DNA of 23,090 bases from Candidatus Pacearchaeota archaeon CG10_big_fil_rev_8_21_14_0_10_32_14 (GTDB lineage: Archaea > Nanobdellota > Nanobdellia > Pacearchaeales > GW2011-AR1): positions 1 through 23,090 of the forward strand of contig PFCY01000077.1 in the NCBI GenBank assembly GCA_002763085.1, read 5' to 3'. Position numbers and translations under genes: made by a program. Below, piece by piece: positions 15,909 to 22,609 of the stretch; within the stretch, counting starts at the first letter, position 1, and the number at the start of each line of letters is the position of its first letter. The notes below the pieces were generated by a model. It made no database searches and was not told where the DNA came from. It saw only the letters and a list, made by a program, of their open reading frames with translations.

Positions 15909-16640
15909 ATGGCAAAAGAAAAATCTAGCGATAAAGAATCAGGATTCAAAAGGCCTGATGGTCGAAAAGTAGACGAACTTAGACCGATGTCTGCAAAGGT
16001 TGGCGTCGTGCCGAATGCCGACGGTAGCGCGATGTTCCAATTCGGGAATACAATTGCAATCGCTGCAGTTTATGGTCCAAAAGAAATGCATCCGCAACAT
16101 TCTCAAAATCCTCAAAGAGGAGAATTGCGTTGTACTTATAACATGTTAAGTTTTTCAGTAACTGAAAGAATTAAACCTGGGATGTCGAGACGAAGTCAAG
16201 AGATAAGCAAGATTACAGAATGGGCGCTTAAACCAGTTGTAATGATTGATAATTTTCCTTCAACTGTCATAGATGTTCATATTCAAATAATCCAAGCTGA
16301 TGCTTCTACAAGATGCGCTGGAATAAATGCGGCTGCGCTTGCTCTTGCTCACGCTGGTGTTCCAATGAAAGGTTTAGTTTCAAGTGTTTCAATAGGAAAA
16401 CTTGACAAACAACTTGTTGTGGATGTAAATAAAGAAGAAGAAGACTGGGAAGAAGGAGAGGGCGCAACAGATATTCCTATAACATTGACGAGCGACGGGA
16501 AACTTACTCATATTCAACTTGATGGAAAGATTTCAACTAAACAATTAAAGGAAGCTGTCGAACTTGCTAAAAAAGCAACCGAAAAAATATACGAAGTTCA
16601 GAAGAAAGCACTTAAAGACAGCGTAGATCTAGGAAAATAA
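15909..16640 (+). CDS. rrp41: Exosome catalytic subunit Rrp41 (RNase PH family)
   Basis: 243-aa phosphorolytic 3'-5' exoribonuclease subunit, which uses phosphate to degrade RNA to nucleoside diphosphates and can add A-rich tails in reverse. The RNase PH core begins at RPDGRKVDELRP (15-26). RGELRCTYNMLSFS (70-83) and RRSQEISK (94-101) are RNA/phosphate-binding segments, and EGATDIPI (184-191) carries the expected catalytic Asp188. I chose ATG 15909 rather than the in-frame ATG six codons earlier. The earlier one lies inside rrp4, while 15909 reproduces the TAA-a-ATG junction used between nearly all genes of this operon. It pairs with Rrp42 in the hexameric ring. Confidence 0.94.
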   Translation: MAKEKSSDKESGFKRPDGRKVDELRPMSAKVGVVPNADGSAMFQFGNTIAIAAVYGPKEMHPQHSQNPQRGELRCTYNMLSFSVTERIKPGMSRRSQEISKITEWALKPVVMIDNFPSTVIDVHIQIIQADASTRCAGINAAALALAHAGVPMKGLVSSVSIGKLDKQLVVDVNKEEEDWEEGEGATDIPITLTSDGKLTHIQLDGKISTKQLKEAVELAKKATEKIYEVQKKALKDSVDLGK

Positions 16641-16641
16641 A

Positions 16642-17442
16642 ATGGAAACTTTTAGATTAACAAAAAATAGAATTAAAGACTATCTTTCTAATGGCAAGCG
16701 ACTTGATGGAAGAGATGCCGACGAGTTTAGAGAAATTGTTATCGAAACAGGAATATCAAAAAAAGCAGAAGGATCAGCAAGGGTAAAGATTGGAAAAACA
16801 GAAGTTCTTGTTGGTATAAAAATGGATGTTGGTACTCCTTATCCAGATAGTAAAGATGCGGGAAACTTGATGGTCACTGCAGAATTATTGCCTTTGAGTT
16901 CAGATAGATTTGAAAGTGGACCTCCTAGATTTGAAGGAATAGAGTTAGGCAGAATCACTGATAGAGGAATAAGAGAAAGCAAGTTCATTGATTTGAAAAA
17001 GCTTTGTATCATTGAGGGTGAAAAAGTTTGGAATATATTCATAGATATTTACTCGATAAATGACGACGGAAATTTGATGGATGCTGCTTCAATCGGGGCA
17101 CTTGTGGCACTGAGAGATACAAAGATTCCAAAATACGATGAGAAAGAAGGCAAGGTAATTTTTGGAGAATGGACAAAAGATAAATTGCCGTTGAGTAAAG
17201 CAGTTCCTTTATCTTGCACAATCCACAAAGTCGGGAATTGTTTAATAGTTGATCCAAACAGAGAAGAGGAAGACGCTTCTGAAACGAGAGTCACATTAGC
17301 TTTATCTGATGGAAATGTTGTACACTCCATGCAAAAAGGAAATGAAAAAGAATTCGAAATCGAAGAATTTAATAACGCTCTTGATTTAGCAGAAAAGAAT
17401 TATAAAAAACTTTATCCGCTGATAAAGAAATACATAGAATAA
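16642..17442 (+). CDS. rrp42: Exosome ring subunit Rrp42 (RNase PH family, non-catalytic)
   Basis: 266-aa RNase PH-fold partner of Rrp41. Characteristic segments are GKRLDGRDADEFREI (18-32), a KAEGSARVKIGKTEVLVGIK strand pair (about 37-56), LLPLSSDRFESGPP and a central GRITDRGIRES helix. NLMDAASIGALVALRD then introduces the second half of the fold. The catalytic Asp pattern of Rrp41 is replaced here, as is normal for archaeal Rrp42, which mainly contributes to RNA binding and ring stability. The gene sits 1 base after rrp41 and 1 base before rpoK, in the order expected for the archaeal superoperon. The length is close to the family norm. The start ATG is fixed by the TAA-a-ATG junction. Confidence 0.95.
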   Translation: METFRLTKNRIKDYLSNGKRLDGRDADEFREIVIETGISKKAEGSARVKIGKTEVLVGIKMDVGTPYPDSKDAGNLMVTAELLPLSSDRFESGPPRFEGIELGRITDRGIRESKFIDLKKLCIIEGEKVWNIFIDIYSINDDGNLMDAASIGALVALRDTKIPKYDEKEGKVIFGEWTKDKLPLSKAVPLSCTIHKVGNCLIVDPNREEEDASETRVTLALSDGNVVHSMQKGNEKEFEIEEFNNALDLAEKNYKKLYPLIKKYIE

Positions 17443-17443
17443 A

Positions 17444-17848
17444 ATGTCATCTGTACTAGCCCCCGAAGTAAATATTGAAAACATGTTTTCTAAATATGAA
17501 ATTGCGAGAATAATCGGAGCTCGGGCTCTTCAAATTTCTATGAATGCGCCACTTCTTATTAAAATTGATAAAGCAGATTTAGAAAAGATACAATATGATC
17601 CGATAAAAATCGCTGAAGTTGAATTTAGAAGCGGAGTCTTACCTATCACTGTAAAGAAACCTTTCCCTATGAAAAAAGAAGGTCAACTTAAGAGAGTCAA
17701 AGAAAGAGTTTTGACTGATGAAGAAAAAGCAAAAATCGAAGAAGCTGGAGAGGAAGATGTTGAGAAAGAAGGTGAGATAATGGAACTTGCTCAACCAGAC
17801 GACGAAGTTGAAAACGATGAAGCTGAAACAGAGAGTGAGAGAGAGTAA
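17444..17848 (+). CDS. rpoK: RNA polymerase subunit K (Rpo6/Rpb6) with long acidic C-terminal extension
   Basis: 134 aa. The conserved Rpb6/RpoK/omega core spans about 17-72: KYEIARIIGARALQIS (17-32), NAPLLI, then YDPIKIAEVEFRSGVLPITVKK. This core holds the largest polymerase subunit in place. Most archaeal RpoK proteins end about here (55-90 aa in total). This one continues with about 60 further residues: a short basic part (76-88) and then a strongly acidic, Glu/Asp-rich tail (91-134, nearly all E, D, A, K, Q). The position directly after rrp42 puts polymerase and exosome subunits in one transcript. The operon probably ends here; AT-rich sequence with a possible new promoter follows. The core is certain; the role of the tail is unknown. 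Confidence 0.93.
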   Translation: MSSVLAPEVNIENMFSKYEIARIIGARALQISMNAPLLIKIDKADLEKIQYDPIKIAEVEFRSGVLPITVKKPFPMKKEGQLKRVKERVLTDEEKAKIEEAGEEDVEKEGEIMELAQPDDEVENDEAETESERE

Positions 17849-17912
17849 TTCTAAGATAAAGATTATTATAAAGCATAATAATGCTCAAAAAGGTTATATC
17901 TATTTCAAAATT

Positions 17913-18230
17913 ATGAATTATCATGGACTAGCTCAGTTTCTTGATGTATCAGAATATCGTATGGATATCTTTGAGGAATTTAAGGTGGAAAAAGATAGAG
18001 TTGATGAATTCAGAAGAGGATTATCAAAAGTTAAGGGCCGTATTAAAGGAATTTATGAATCTAAAGAAGAATTCACTTCACAACTTTCAACCGTTAGAAT
18101 ACCAATTAAAATATTTTTAGAAACTGAAGTCTCAGATGAAATATTGGATTTGTTTAGGCCAGTTTATGAAATATATAGAGAAGCGGAAAAAAATGTGGTA
18201 AGAAGGGATGAAGGCCCTTTTCCTGATTAA
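17913..18230 (+). CDS. Small hypothetical protein after rpoK
   Basis: 106 aa from the chosen ATG. No recognised motif. It looks mostly helical and charged (VSEYRMDIFEEFKVEKDRVDEFRRGLSK), then an RIPIKIFLETEVSDEILDLF segment and a basic/acidic tail ending RRDEGPFPD. The reading frame is open far upstream, into the rpoK tail, with an ATG at 17787, but that part is translated mostly from rpoK codons in another frame and from AT-rich spacer. TATAAAG at about 17867-17873 predicts transcription from about 17894, so ATG 17913 with a short leader fits best. A GTG inside the rpoK end remains possible. A real gene is likely, given its length and sensible codon use; function unknown. Confidence 0.55.
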   Translation: MNYHGLAQFLDVSEYRMDIFEEFKVEKDRVDEFRRGLSKVKGRIKGIYESKEEFTSQLSTVRIPIKIFLETEVSDEILDLFRPVYEIYREAEKNVVRRDEGPFPD

Positions 18231-18273
18231 TTATCTCTTATTTTATACAAAAAAGAGGAGAGTATAGATTTTA

Positions 18274-18306
18274 CGATAGCAATTTTTATATAGAGTGATT
18301 CTATCG
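18274..18306 (+). promoter_or_regulatory. Leaderless promoter bracketed by an inverted repeat
   Basis: TTTTATATA (about 18284-18292) is centred about 26-28 nt before ATG 18316. It is bracketed by CGATAG (18274-18279) and CTATCG (18301-18306), a 6-bp inverted repeat spaced by 21 nt. A symmetric repeat across TATA and start site would suit an operator, but a 6-bp match could be chance. Confidence 0.4.
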
Positions 18307-18315
18307 ATGATTTTT

Positions 18316-18666
18316 ATGACAGATATAAGACTTGAGAGATTACCTTATGATAATGGGCAATATGAATATAAAATTGTCAATGGAAGTGACGATCCATTTG
18401 GATTTCTGTATTATAGTGAAACGGGAAATAATGCAAGACTAAAAGTTGAACTTGGAGAAAGGAATTTTAGGACGGTTCTTAGAATCAACGGAGAGATCAT
18501 GGATTCTGAATCGCATGTGTATAATCTTCAAAACAGGAATTTTGACGATATCTTTCAGACTAAACTTTGTTATATGCATAAAATTGCAAAACAACTTAAA
18601 CCAAAAGGCGCAAGACGACTTCTCAAATGGATGATCGAGAATGAAAGAATGGTTGAAGAATCCTAA
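18316..18666 (+). CDS. Small hypothetical protein (116 aa)
   Basis: 116 aa from ATG 18316. The frame also opens at GTG 18295 and ATG 18307, but the TATA box predicts transcription from about 18314, favouring 18316 (MTDIRLERLPYDNG). It looks like a small beta-rich domain (QYEYKIVNGSDDPFGFLYYSETGNNARLKVEL, FRTVLRINGEIM) followed by a helical, basic C-terminus (CYMHKIAKQLKPKGARRLLKWMIENER). No recognised family. It is convergent with the next minus-strand gene (10-bp gap). Confidence 0.6.
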   Translation: MTDIRLERLPYDNGQYEYKIVNGSDDPFGFLYYSETGNNARLKVELGERNFRTVLRINGEIMDSESHVYNLQNRNFDDIFQTKLCYMHKIAKQLKPKGARRLLKWMIENERMVEES

Positions 18667-18676
18667 GAAACTAAAT

Positions 18677-18961
18677 TCACTTTGGTGAAAGTTCTGGATG
18701 TCTTTGAAAAAATTCTTGGTAAGTGTTTGGATCATAATAATTTGATAAGAATGGATACTTTGTCAAAAAAGCGGCATCGTCTTGATCAACTTGTTCTGGG
18801 GTCCTTTCTTTTTTTTCTTTTCCTACTAAATCTTTGAGATCCTCGTAAAAAGTTATTTTATTCGTTTTAAGGACAATATCTGAAAAAAATCTAAGTACTG
18901 ATTTACTATCCTTAAAATAAAGTGAACCTTTGAAAAATTCGTCTGATCGGATTTCATCCAT
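18677..18961 (-). CDS. Small hypothetical protein, probably with an N-terminal membrane anchor beyond the first ATG
   Basis: 94 aa from ATG 18961. The visible part is acidic and rich in aromatics (FFKGSLYFKDSKSVLRFFSD; a C-terminal YPFLSNYYDPNTYQEFF), with no recognised family. The frame is open upstream for 28 more codons to a TAG at 19046-19048. Those codons read as a plausible start region and membrane helix (AAGVVFAGVIGIWTKLY just before Met1). They contain no ATG, GTG or TTG. A TATA-like TTTATAAA (19055-19062) predicts transcription from about 19032, inside that extension. The true start may therefore be a rare codon (CTG 19039, ATT 19045 or ACG), giving a membrane-anchored protein of about 120 aa. 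Confidence 0.5.
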   Translation of the reverse strand: MDEIRSDEFFKGSLYFKDSKSVLRFFSDIVLKTNKITFYEDLKDLVGKEKKERTPEQVDQDDAAFLTKYPFLSNYYDPNTYQEFFQRHPELSPK

Positions 18962-19119
18962 GTATAATTTAGTCCATATACCGATTACGCCCGCGAATAC
19001 AACTCCTGCAGCAATATCTTCTAATTCAACCGTCGTCAGATTAATCTAAAAGAATTTATAAATTTTATTGTGATATATTAATTAGATAAATTAAAATAGT
19101 TAAATTCTAATTTCATTTT

Positions 19120-19230
19120 ATGGAACTTCATTTAGCGTCAATGGAAAAAAACAAATTGCAGAGCAATTTGGAAAAGATTGTAAATTTCCACAAAGTAAAT
19201 TTGATGGAAATTTGGAGGAATTTAAAATAG
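19120..19230 (+). CDS. Upstream ORF duplicating the Dus N-terminus in another frame
   Basis: 36 codons from ATG 19120 to TAG 19228-19230. Its first nine residues, MELHLASME, are the expected start of archaeal Dus and reappear, out of frame (107 bp on), as the start of the real dus gene. The two DNA copies (19120-19148 and 19227-19255) match at 26 of 29 positions, and one difference is a synonymous Leu codon change. An AT-rich element (about 19088-19097) lies about 26 nt before this ATG, as for a leaderless mRNA. The stop overlaps the start region of dus. It may be translated as a leader peptide or be a leftover of a duplication. Confidence 0.35.
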   Translation: MELHLASMEKNKLQSNLEKIVNFHKVNLMEIWRNLK

Positions 19231-19255
19231 AATTACATTTAGCGTCAATGGAAAA
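19120..19255 (+). repeat. Imperfect direct repeat (29 bp, 107-bp period) at the dus 5' end, enclosing two hairpins
   Basis: Copy 1 is 19120-19148 and copy 2 is 19227-19255 (3 mismatches). The spacer holds an 8-bp perfect stem with a 3-nt loop (19152-19159 with 19163-19170) and a 9-bp perfect stem with a 14-nt loop (19182-19190 with 19205-19213). The second stem ends directly before GGAGG (19214-19218). The repeat offset is not a multiple of three, so the copies are in different frames. Confidence 0.75.
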
Positions 19256-20147
19256 TGTTTCGGCTTGGCCTTATAGAAAACTTTGCGTTGGTACGACAGA
19301 TTCGTATACGGGAATGCTTTCAATGGATTATTTGATTCGCAGAACGAAAGCTTGGAAAGAAGTTGATACTTATGAAATAAATGGGCAAAGGCAATGGCTT
19401 CAAGTTGCGACAGTCAAAGAAAAAGAAATTGGCGAATTTCTTGGAAGACTTAAAAGAGAACTTGGAGAAAATCCAGAAAAAAATCATCTGTACGGAATTC
19501 AACTTAATGCGTCGTGCCCGTCGCCGGAAGTGATAAAACTTGGACAAGGAAGCGCGCTTGTGAAAAGACCGACGAAAGTGGTTAATCTCATCAATGAATT
19601 ATTGAAACAAGATGAATACAAGGTTGGAATAAAACTACGCTTAGGATTAAACGAAGAAGAAGTAAGACAAAAAAAGATTCTTTCTACTTTAGAAGAACTC
19701 CAGAAAATTGATAATCCTAATTTTACGAACGTGACGATCCATTTCAAACACGCTCGAGATCCGTCGTATGCTGCCTATAATTATTTTCTTCTTAAAGAAA
19801 TTGCGTCGTTTAAACTTCCATTAATACTCAATGGAGGAATAAAAAGTTATGCGGACTTTGAAAGAATCACTAAAAATATTCCGAACAGAAAGAATATACA
19901 AGGTTATATGATTGCGCGGGGCGCTTTAGAAAATCCAGATTGTTTCAAAGACTACCGAAGAGGTGATGGAAAGATTCTACCGATAAGAAAACTTGAAGAT
20001 ATTGGAAAAGAATACGAAATGTATTGCAATGAGCATATGCCTAAATCAATTTATTTGACAAAGACGAAAAAATATTGTTCTTGGTTTCCTGCAAGTCTTG
20101 AAATTCCTGAGACGGCTAAAGATGAAGGGAAGAGGAGTTTTTACTGA
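19212..20147 (+). CDS. dus: tRNA-dihydrouridine synthase (Dus family)
   Basis: FMN-dependent TIM-barrel enzyme that reduces uridine to dihydrouridine in the tRNA D-loop. Seen: first strand with the flavin-binding turn (LHLASMENVS), GTTDSYTGM, a strand with the catalytic cysteine in NASCPSPE (Cys102), LGQGSALVKRP, the KLRLGLN strand, HFKHARD (histidine contacting tRNA/FMN), LILNGGI and the phosphate-binding GYMIARGALENP. It is 311 aa from TTG 19212. The true start is unclear. The family start MELHLASMEN corresponds here to ATA-GAA-TTA at 19227, which has GGAGG 8 nt upstream (19214-19218) but an ATA in place of ATG. The ATG at 19248 would delete the first strand. Translation may use TTG 19212, ATA 19227 or reinitiation after the upstream ORF. 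It is convergent with taw1. Confidence 0.88.
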   Translation: MEEFKIELHLASMENVSAWPYRKLCVGTTDSYTGMLSMDYLIRRTKAWKEVDTYEINGQRQWLQVATVKEKEIGEFLGRLKRELGENPEKNHLYGIQLNASCPSPEVIKLGQGSALVKRPTKVVNLINELLKQDEYKVGIKLRLGLNEEEVRQKKILSTLEELQKIDNPNFTNVTIHFKHARDPSYAAYNYFLLKEIASFKLPLILNGGIKSYADFERITKNIPNRKNIQGYMIARGALENPDCFKDYRRGDGKILPIRKLEDIGKEYEMYCNEHMPKSIYLTKTKKYCSWFPASLEIPETAKDEGKRSFY

Positions 20148-20149
20148 TT

Positions 20150-20250
20150 AAAATCGCCGTCGGATAAGTTCTATGATATTCTTCATAGAAGCATCGGGCG
20201 ATTTTAGAAACTATTGCAAATTTTCGCAGAGTGAATCGGAGGAAAATTTG
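20150..20250. terminator. Two tandem hairpins in the convergent dus/taw1 spacer
   Basis: Hairpin 1 (20150-20205): outer 9-bp stem AAAATCGCC with GGCGATTTT (20150-20158/20197-20205), an internal loop, and an inner 8-bp stem TTCTATGA with TCATAGAA (20169-20176/20183-20190, 6-nt loop). Hairpin 2 (20217-20250): 9-bp stem CAAATTTTC with GAAAATTTG (20217-20225/20242-20250, 16-nt loop). Both arms of each are perfect. Symmetric stems between convergent genes suit a bidirectional terminator or RNA 3' end protection. A small structured RNA is possible. Confidence 0.5.
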
Positions 20251-20261
20251 GGGTAATTGAC

Positions 20262-21338
20262 TTATGATTTTATTACAAACCCCGGCGGAGTTTTTTTCAT
20301 ATAACTCATCTTTTCCGGCTCTATTCCCTTATTGACCATCTCATTATATTTATCGAAATCTATCCATGTGTGCCATTGCGAGTTCCCATTCTCGTCGGGG
20401 AACTTATATTTTTTATGTGCGAGCATGACGACTTGAGATTTTTCGTGTTCGCTGACTAATTCGTAGTCTGGAAGAAACTCAAGAAGTTCTTTTGCGAATT
20501 CCTTGACTTCTTCGTGAGGCGGCATGTTTGAGCGCTCGAGTCTTTCTTGAGAAGCGCCGACATGCATATATGCTTTTACTTCAATAAAATCTGGGTCGCC
20601 TTTTTTTATCATCTCTGCATAAAGATCGGGAGAATTCATGTTTATTCCCTTAATCAACGTCAAACGAATGCAAGTTCTTTGTTTTTTTAAGGCAAGATAT
20701 TCTAGACTTTGATTTAATCTTTCCCAGTAATCTCGAAAGAGAGGGATGTCAACTTTCTTTAAGAGTTTTGGATTGGGAGCGTCAAGAGAAATATATAATT
20801 GGGTTACCGGTTTTAAATCTCGAATTTGCTGCGGATACTGAGCATTTGTGACAAGAAATGTTGAGATGCCTTCCCTATTAAATTTATCAAGGAGTTCATT
20901 CATTTTTGGATAGAGGATAGGTTCTCCGGTTAGAGATAAAGCGACGTGTTTAATTTGTTTAGATTTTTTATATAAAATGTCTGAGGGGTTTGGATTTTTG
21001 TTTCCGCCGTAGCCTGTAAGGAGTTTATGATGTGCTTTGACGCTGTTTTCATAAATAAATTCAGGTTCGTCTATTTTCCATTCTTCTTTCCATTCTTTAC
21101 TTACGGGTGATTTATAATCGCGCCAGCAAAATGTACAGCGGTTTGCGCACGACATCGAAGTTGTCATCTGCATGCATTGATTTGACATGATACCGTAGAA
21201 CTTGAGTTTATAACATCCGCCTTTTCCTCGGATCATATTTTTTGTCCAGCCGCACGTCTTTACAGCCGAATGGTCTCCGACTACAATATATTGCTGCTTT
21301 TTGAGTTTCTTTTTTGCTTCATCTGTAAGCATTGCCAT
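20262..21338 (-). CDS. taw1: 4-demethylwyosine synthase Taw1 (TYW1), radical SAM
   Basis: 358-aa radical SAM enzyme that condenses N1-methylguanosine-37 of tRNAPhe with pyruvate to give 4-demethylwyosine, the first tricyclic step of wyosine synthesis. The SAM cluster motif is CANRCTFC (Cys64, Cys68, Cys71). The second 4Fe-4S cluster cysteines characteristic of Taw1 are present as Cys29, Cys42 and Cys55 in the N-terminal segment (HSAVKTCGWTKNMIRGKGGCYKLKFYGI). SLTGEPILYPKMNELL and FLVTNAQ are standard radical SAM strands. There is no flavodoxin domain, as in archaea. Known archaeal versions act after Trm5 methylation; no trm5 is visible here. A TATA-like CTTTAAATT (21368-21360) is centred about 26 nt before ATG 21338, indicating a leaderless mRNA. 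Confidence 0.94.
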   Translation of the reverse strand: MAMLTDEAKKKLKKQQYIVVGDHSAVKTCGWTKNMIRGKGGCYKLKFYGIMSNQCMQMTTSMSCANRCTFCWRDYKSPVSKEWKEEWKIDEPEFIYENSVKAHHKLLTGYGGNKNPNPSDILYKKSKQIKHVALSLTGEPILYPKMNELLDKFNREGISTFLVTNAQYPQQIRDLKPVTQLYISLDAPNPKLLKKVDIPLFRDYWERLNQSLEYLALKKQRTCIRLTLIKGINMNSPDLYAEMIKKGDPDFIEVKAYMHVGASQERLERSNMPPHEEVKEFAKELLEFLPDYELVSEHEKSQVVMLAHKKYKFPDENGNSQWHTWIDFDKYNEMVNKGIEPEKMSYMKKTPPGFVIKS

Positions 21339-21388
21339 GAATTAGCGAGAGGGGGAAGGAATTTAAAGGTTATGGGAGTGAAAAAAGA

Positions 21389-22092
21389 TTATTCTCTAAA
21401 ATAAATTTTTCTATAGTCTGGTTTTAATAATTTTTCAAATCCTTTTTTCCATTCCTTTTTGCCATCAACCAACTCATCTACATAAGGCGCTAGTTGATCT
21501 CTTAACGGTTCAAAAGCTATGTCATGATGGTCTGTAGAGGTTACAGTTACTGAAGGAATTTTTCTTGACTTCGCTTCCTTTCTAATAAAATATCCTAAAG
21601 GTAGATTTTGTCCAGCTTTAATATCTTCTATAACTTTGACAAGATGATTATGTCTTTGAAAAACTATTTTATCTCTTTCTTCTTCAGATCTAGATAAAAG
21701 CATGAAAGCAAAGTTTAGATTACCTTCTAGGTTACATACAACTTCCAAGTAGTCTTTATATTCTCTACTTTCCGCGCCTTTTGTTTTAAATAAGTCATTA
21801 AAATGAACAAGCATATCATGTGCTTTTGCATAATCTTCCAAACTAATTAATGGATAAATACGTTTATCATGATTTTCATATATTGGAAGTAATTCTTTAA
21901 TATAAGACTCTGTTGATATATTTCCCGACGGAATGAATAAGTCTGATGCTACATGAGTCACACTTGGCAAATATTTTAAAGCGTCTTCTAAGTTTGAAGC
22001 AGTTACAATATCGATTATTCCAACTTTCTGAGCTTCATAGCTACGTCTAATTCTGTTTGTTTATCTTCAACAATCAATAATTTATTTTCCAT
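21389..22092 (-). pseudogene. Receiver-like (REC) protein with a large insertion, interrupted by one frameshift
   Basis: From ATG 22092 the frame reads MENKLLIVEDKQTELDVAM and stops at TAA 22017-22015. If one base is added near 22033-22035, the sequence runs on as AQKVGIIDIVTASNLEDALK and joins the downstream frame (MPSVTHVASDLFIP in the 193-aa open frame), giving about 234 aa. The rebuilt protein looks like a response-regulator receiver: IVED gives the acidic pair (Glu9, Asp10), ASDLFIP the phosphoacceptor-like Asp51, and PSVTVTSTDHHD the strand-4 Thr/Ser. About 100 helical residues are inserted between strand 3 and strand 4. A CCGGAG site (22107-22102) lies 9 nt before the ATG, and TAAaATG couples it to the gene upstream. 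It may be a real lesion, an assembly error, or programmed frameshifting. The receiver assignment is by eye. Confidence 0.65.
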
Positions 22093-22093
22093 T

Positions 22094-22582
22094 TTATTTT
22101 TCTCCGGATAGATATTCATTTAATTCTGGATGTTCAGTAAATTTTAGGCATTGCCTTCTAAATGCTTCAAGCGGCGTTGGAATGTTCCCTCTTCTAACAC
22201 TTTCTCTTAATCTTTCATCTTTGCTTGCCATAGAGTCATTTAAGACTCTTGCAATGAGCACTTCAGCAGTTTTATCCCTTGTTTCTGAAAATCTATCAGT
22301 TCCCAAACGCTTTAGTGATAATAATCCCTCATATTCCGATTGTGTTAAAGTTCTGTTAATTATTTTATTAACTATACCCTCAATTGAACCAGCGAATGGT
22401 TTTGGTTCAGGCAATGGCCAGGATACACTATGAACATCTCTATATTCTTTATTCCACTTTCTAACTCCATCGCGTGCACTTTCATTACTCTCTATCGCGA
22501 TTTCCATATAATCATGAATCCTTTGTGGCATAAGAAAATTCTCTGGACTAGTTTCATTGGATGCAATATATAAATATGCCAT
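22094..22582 (-). CDS. Hypothetical protein (162 aa), middle gene of the right-end operon
   Basis: 162 aa, soluble, with no recognised family. The N-terminus (MAYLYIASNETSPENFLMPQRIHDYMEIAIESNES) is followed by a helical, charged body with many Arg/Glu (AEVLIARVLNDSMASKDERLRESVRRGN) and an acidic end (FTEHPELNEYLSGEK). Pro-rich WPLPEPKPFAG at about 55-65 looks like a linker. A TATA-like GATATAAA (22608-22601) sits about 22 nt before ATG 22582, so it may have its own start as well as read-through from the gene before. Its stop is followed one base later by the receiver-like gene's ATG, so the two are translationally coupled and probably act together. Function unknown. Confidence 0.6.
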   Translation of the reverse strand: MAYLYIASNETSPENFLMPQRIHDYMEIAIESNESARDGVRKWNKEYRDVHSVSWPLPEPKPFAGSIEGIVNKIINRTLTQSEYEGLLSLKRLGTDRFSETRDKTAEVLIARVLNDSMASKDERLRESVRRGNIPTPLEAFRRQCLKFTEHPELNEYLSGEK

Positions 22583-22609
22583 AGATATTTGAGTTGGAGC
22601 TTTATATCC

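Noticed and set aside
17876..17889. Small inverted repeat AGCAT/ATGCT after rpoK as a terminator
   Set aside because: Only 5 bp with a 4-nt loop and no following T-run; likely chance in AT-rich spacer.
17787..17912. Long upstream start for the small gene after rpoK
   Set aside because: Most of that stretch overlaps the rpoK acidic tail in another frame or AT-rich spacer; a TATA-like element supports the later ATG.
1977..20241. Related short motifs GTGAATGCGAG (minus, 1987-1977) and GTGAATCGGAG (20231-20241) as a dispersed repeat family
   Set aside because: Only 9 of 11 bases match in two places; too little to call a repeat without the rest of the genome.
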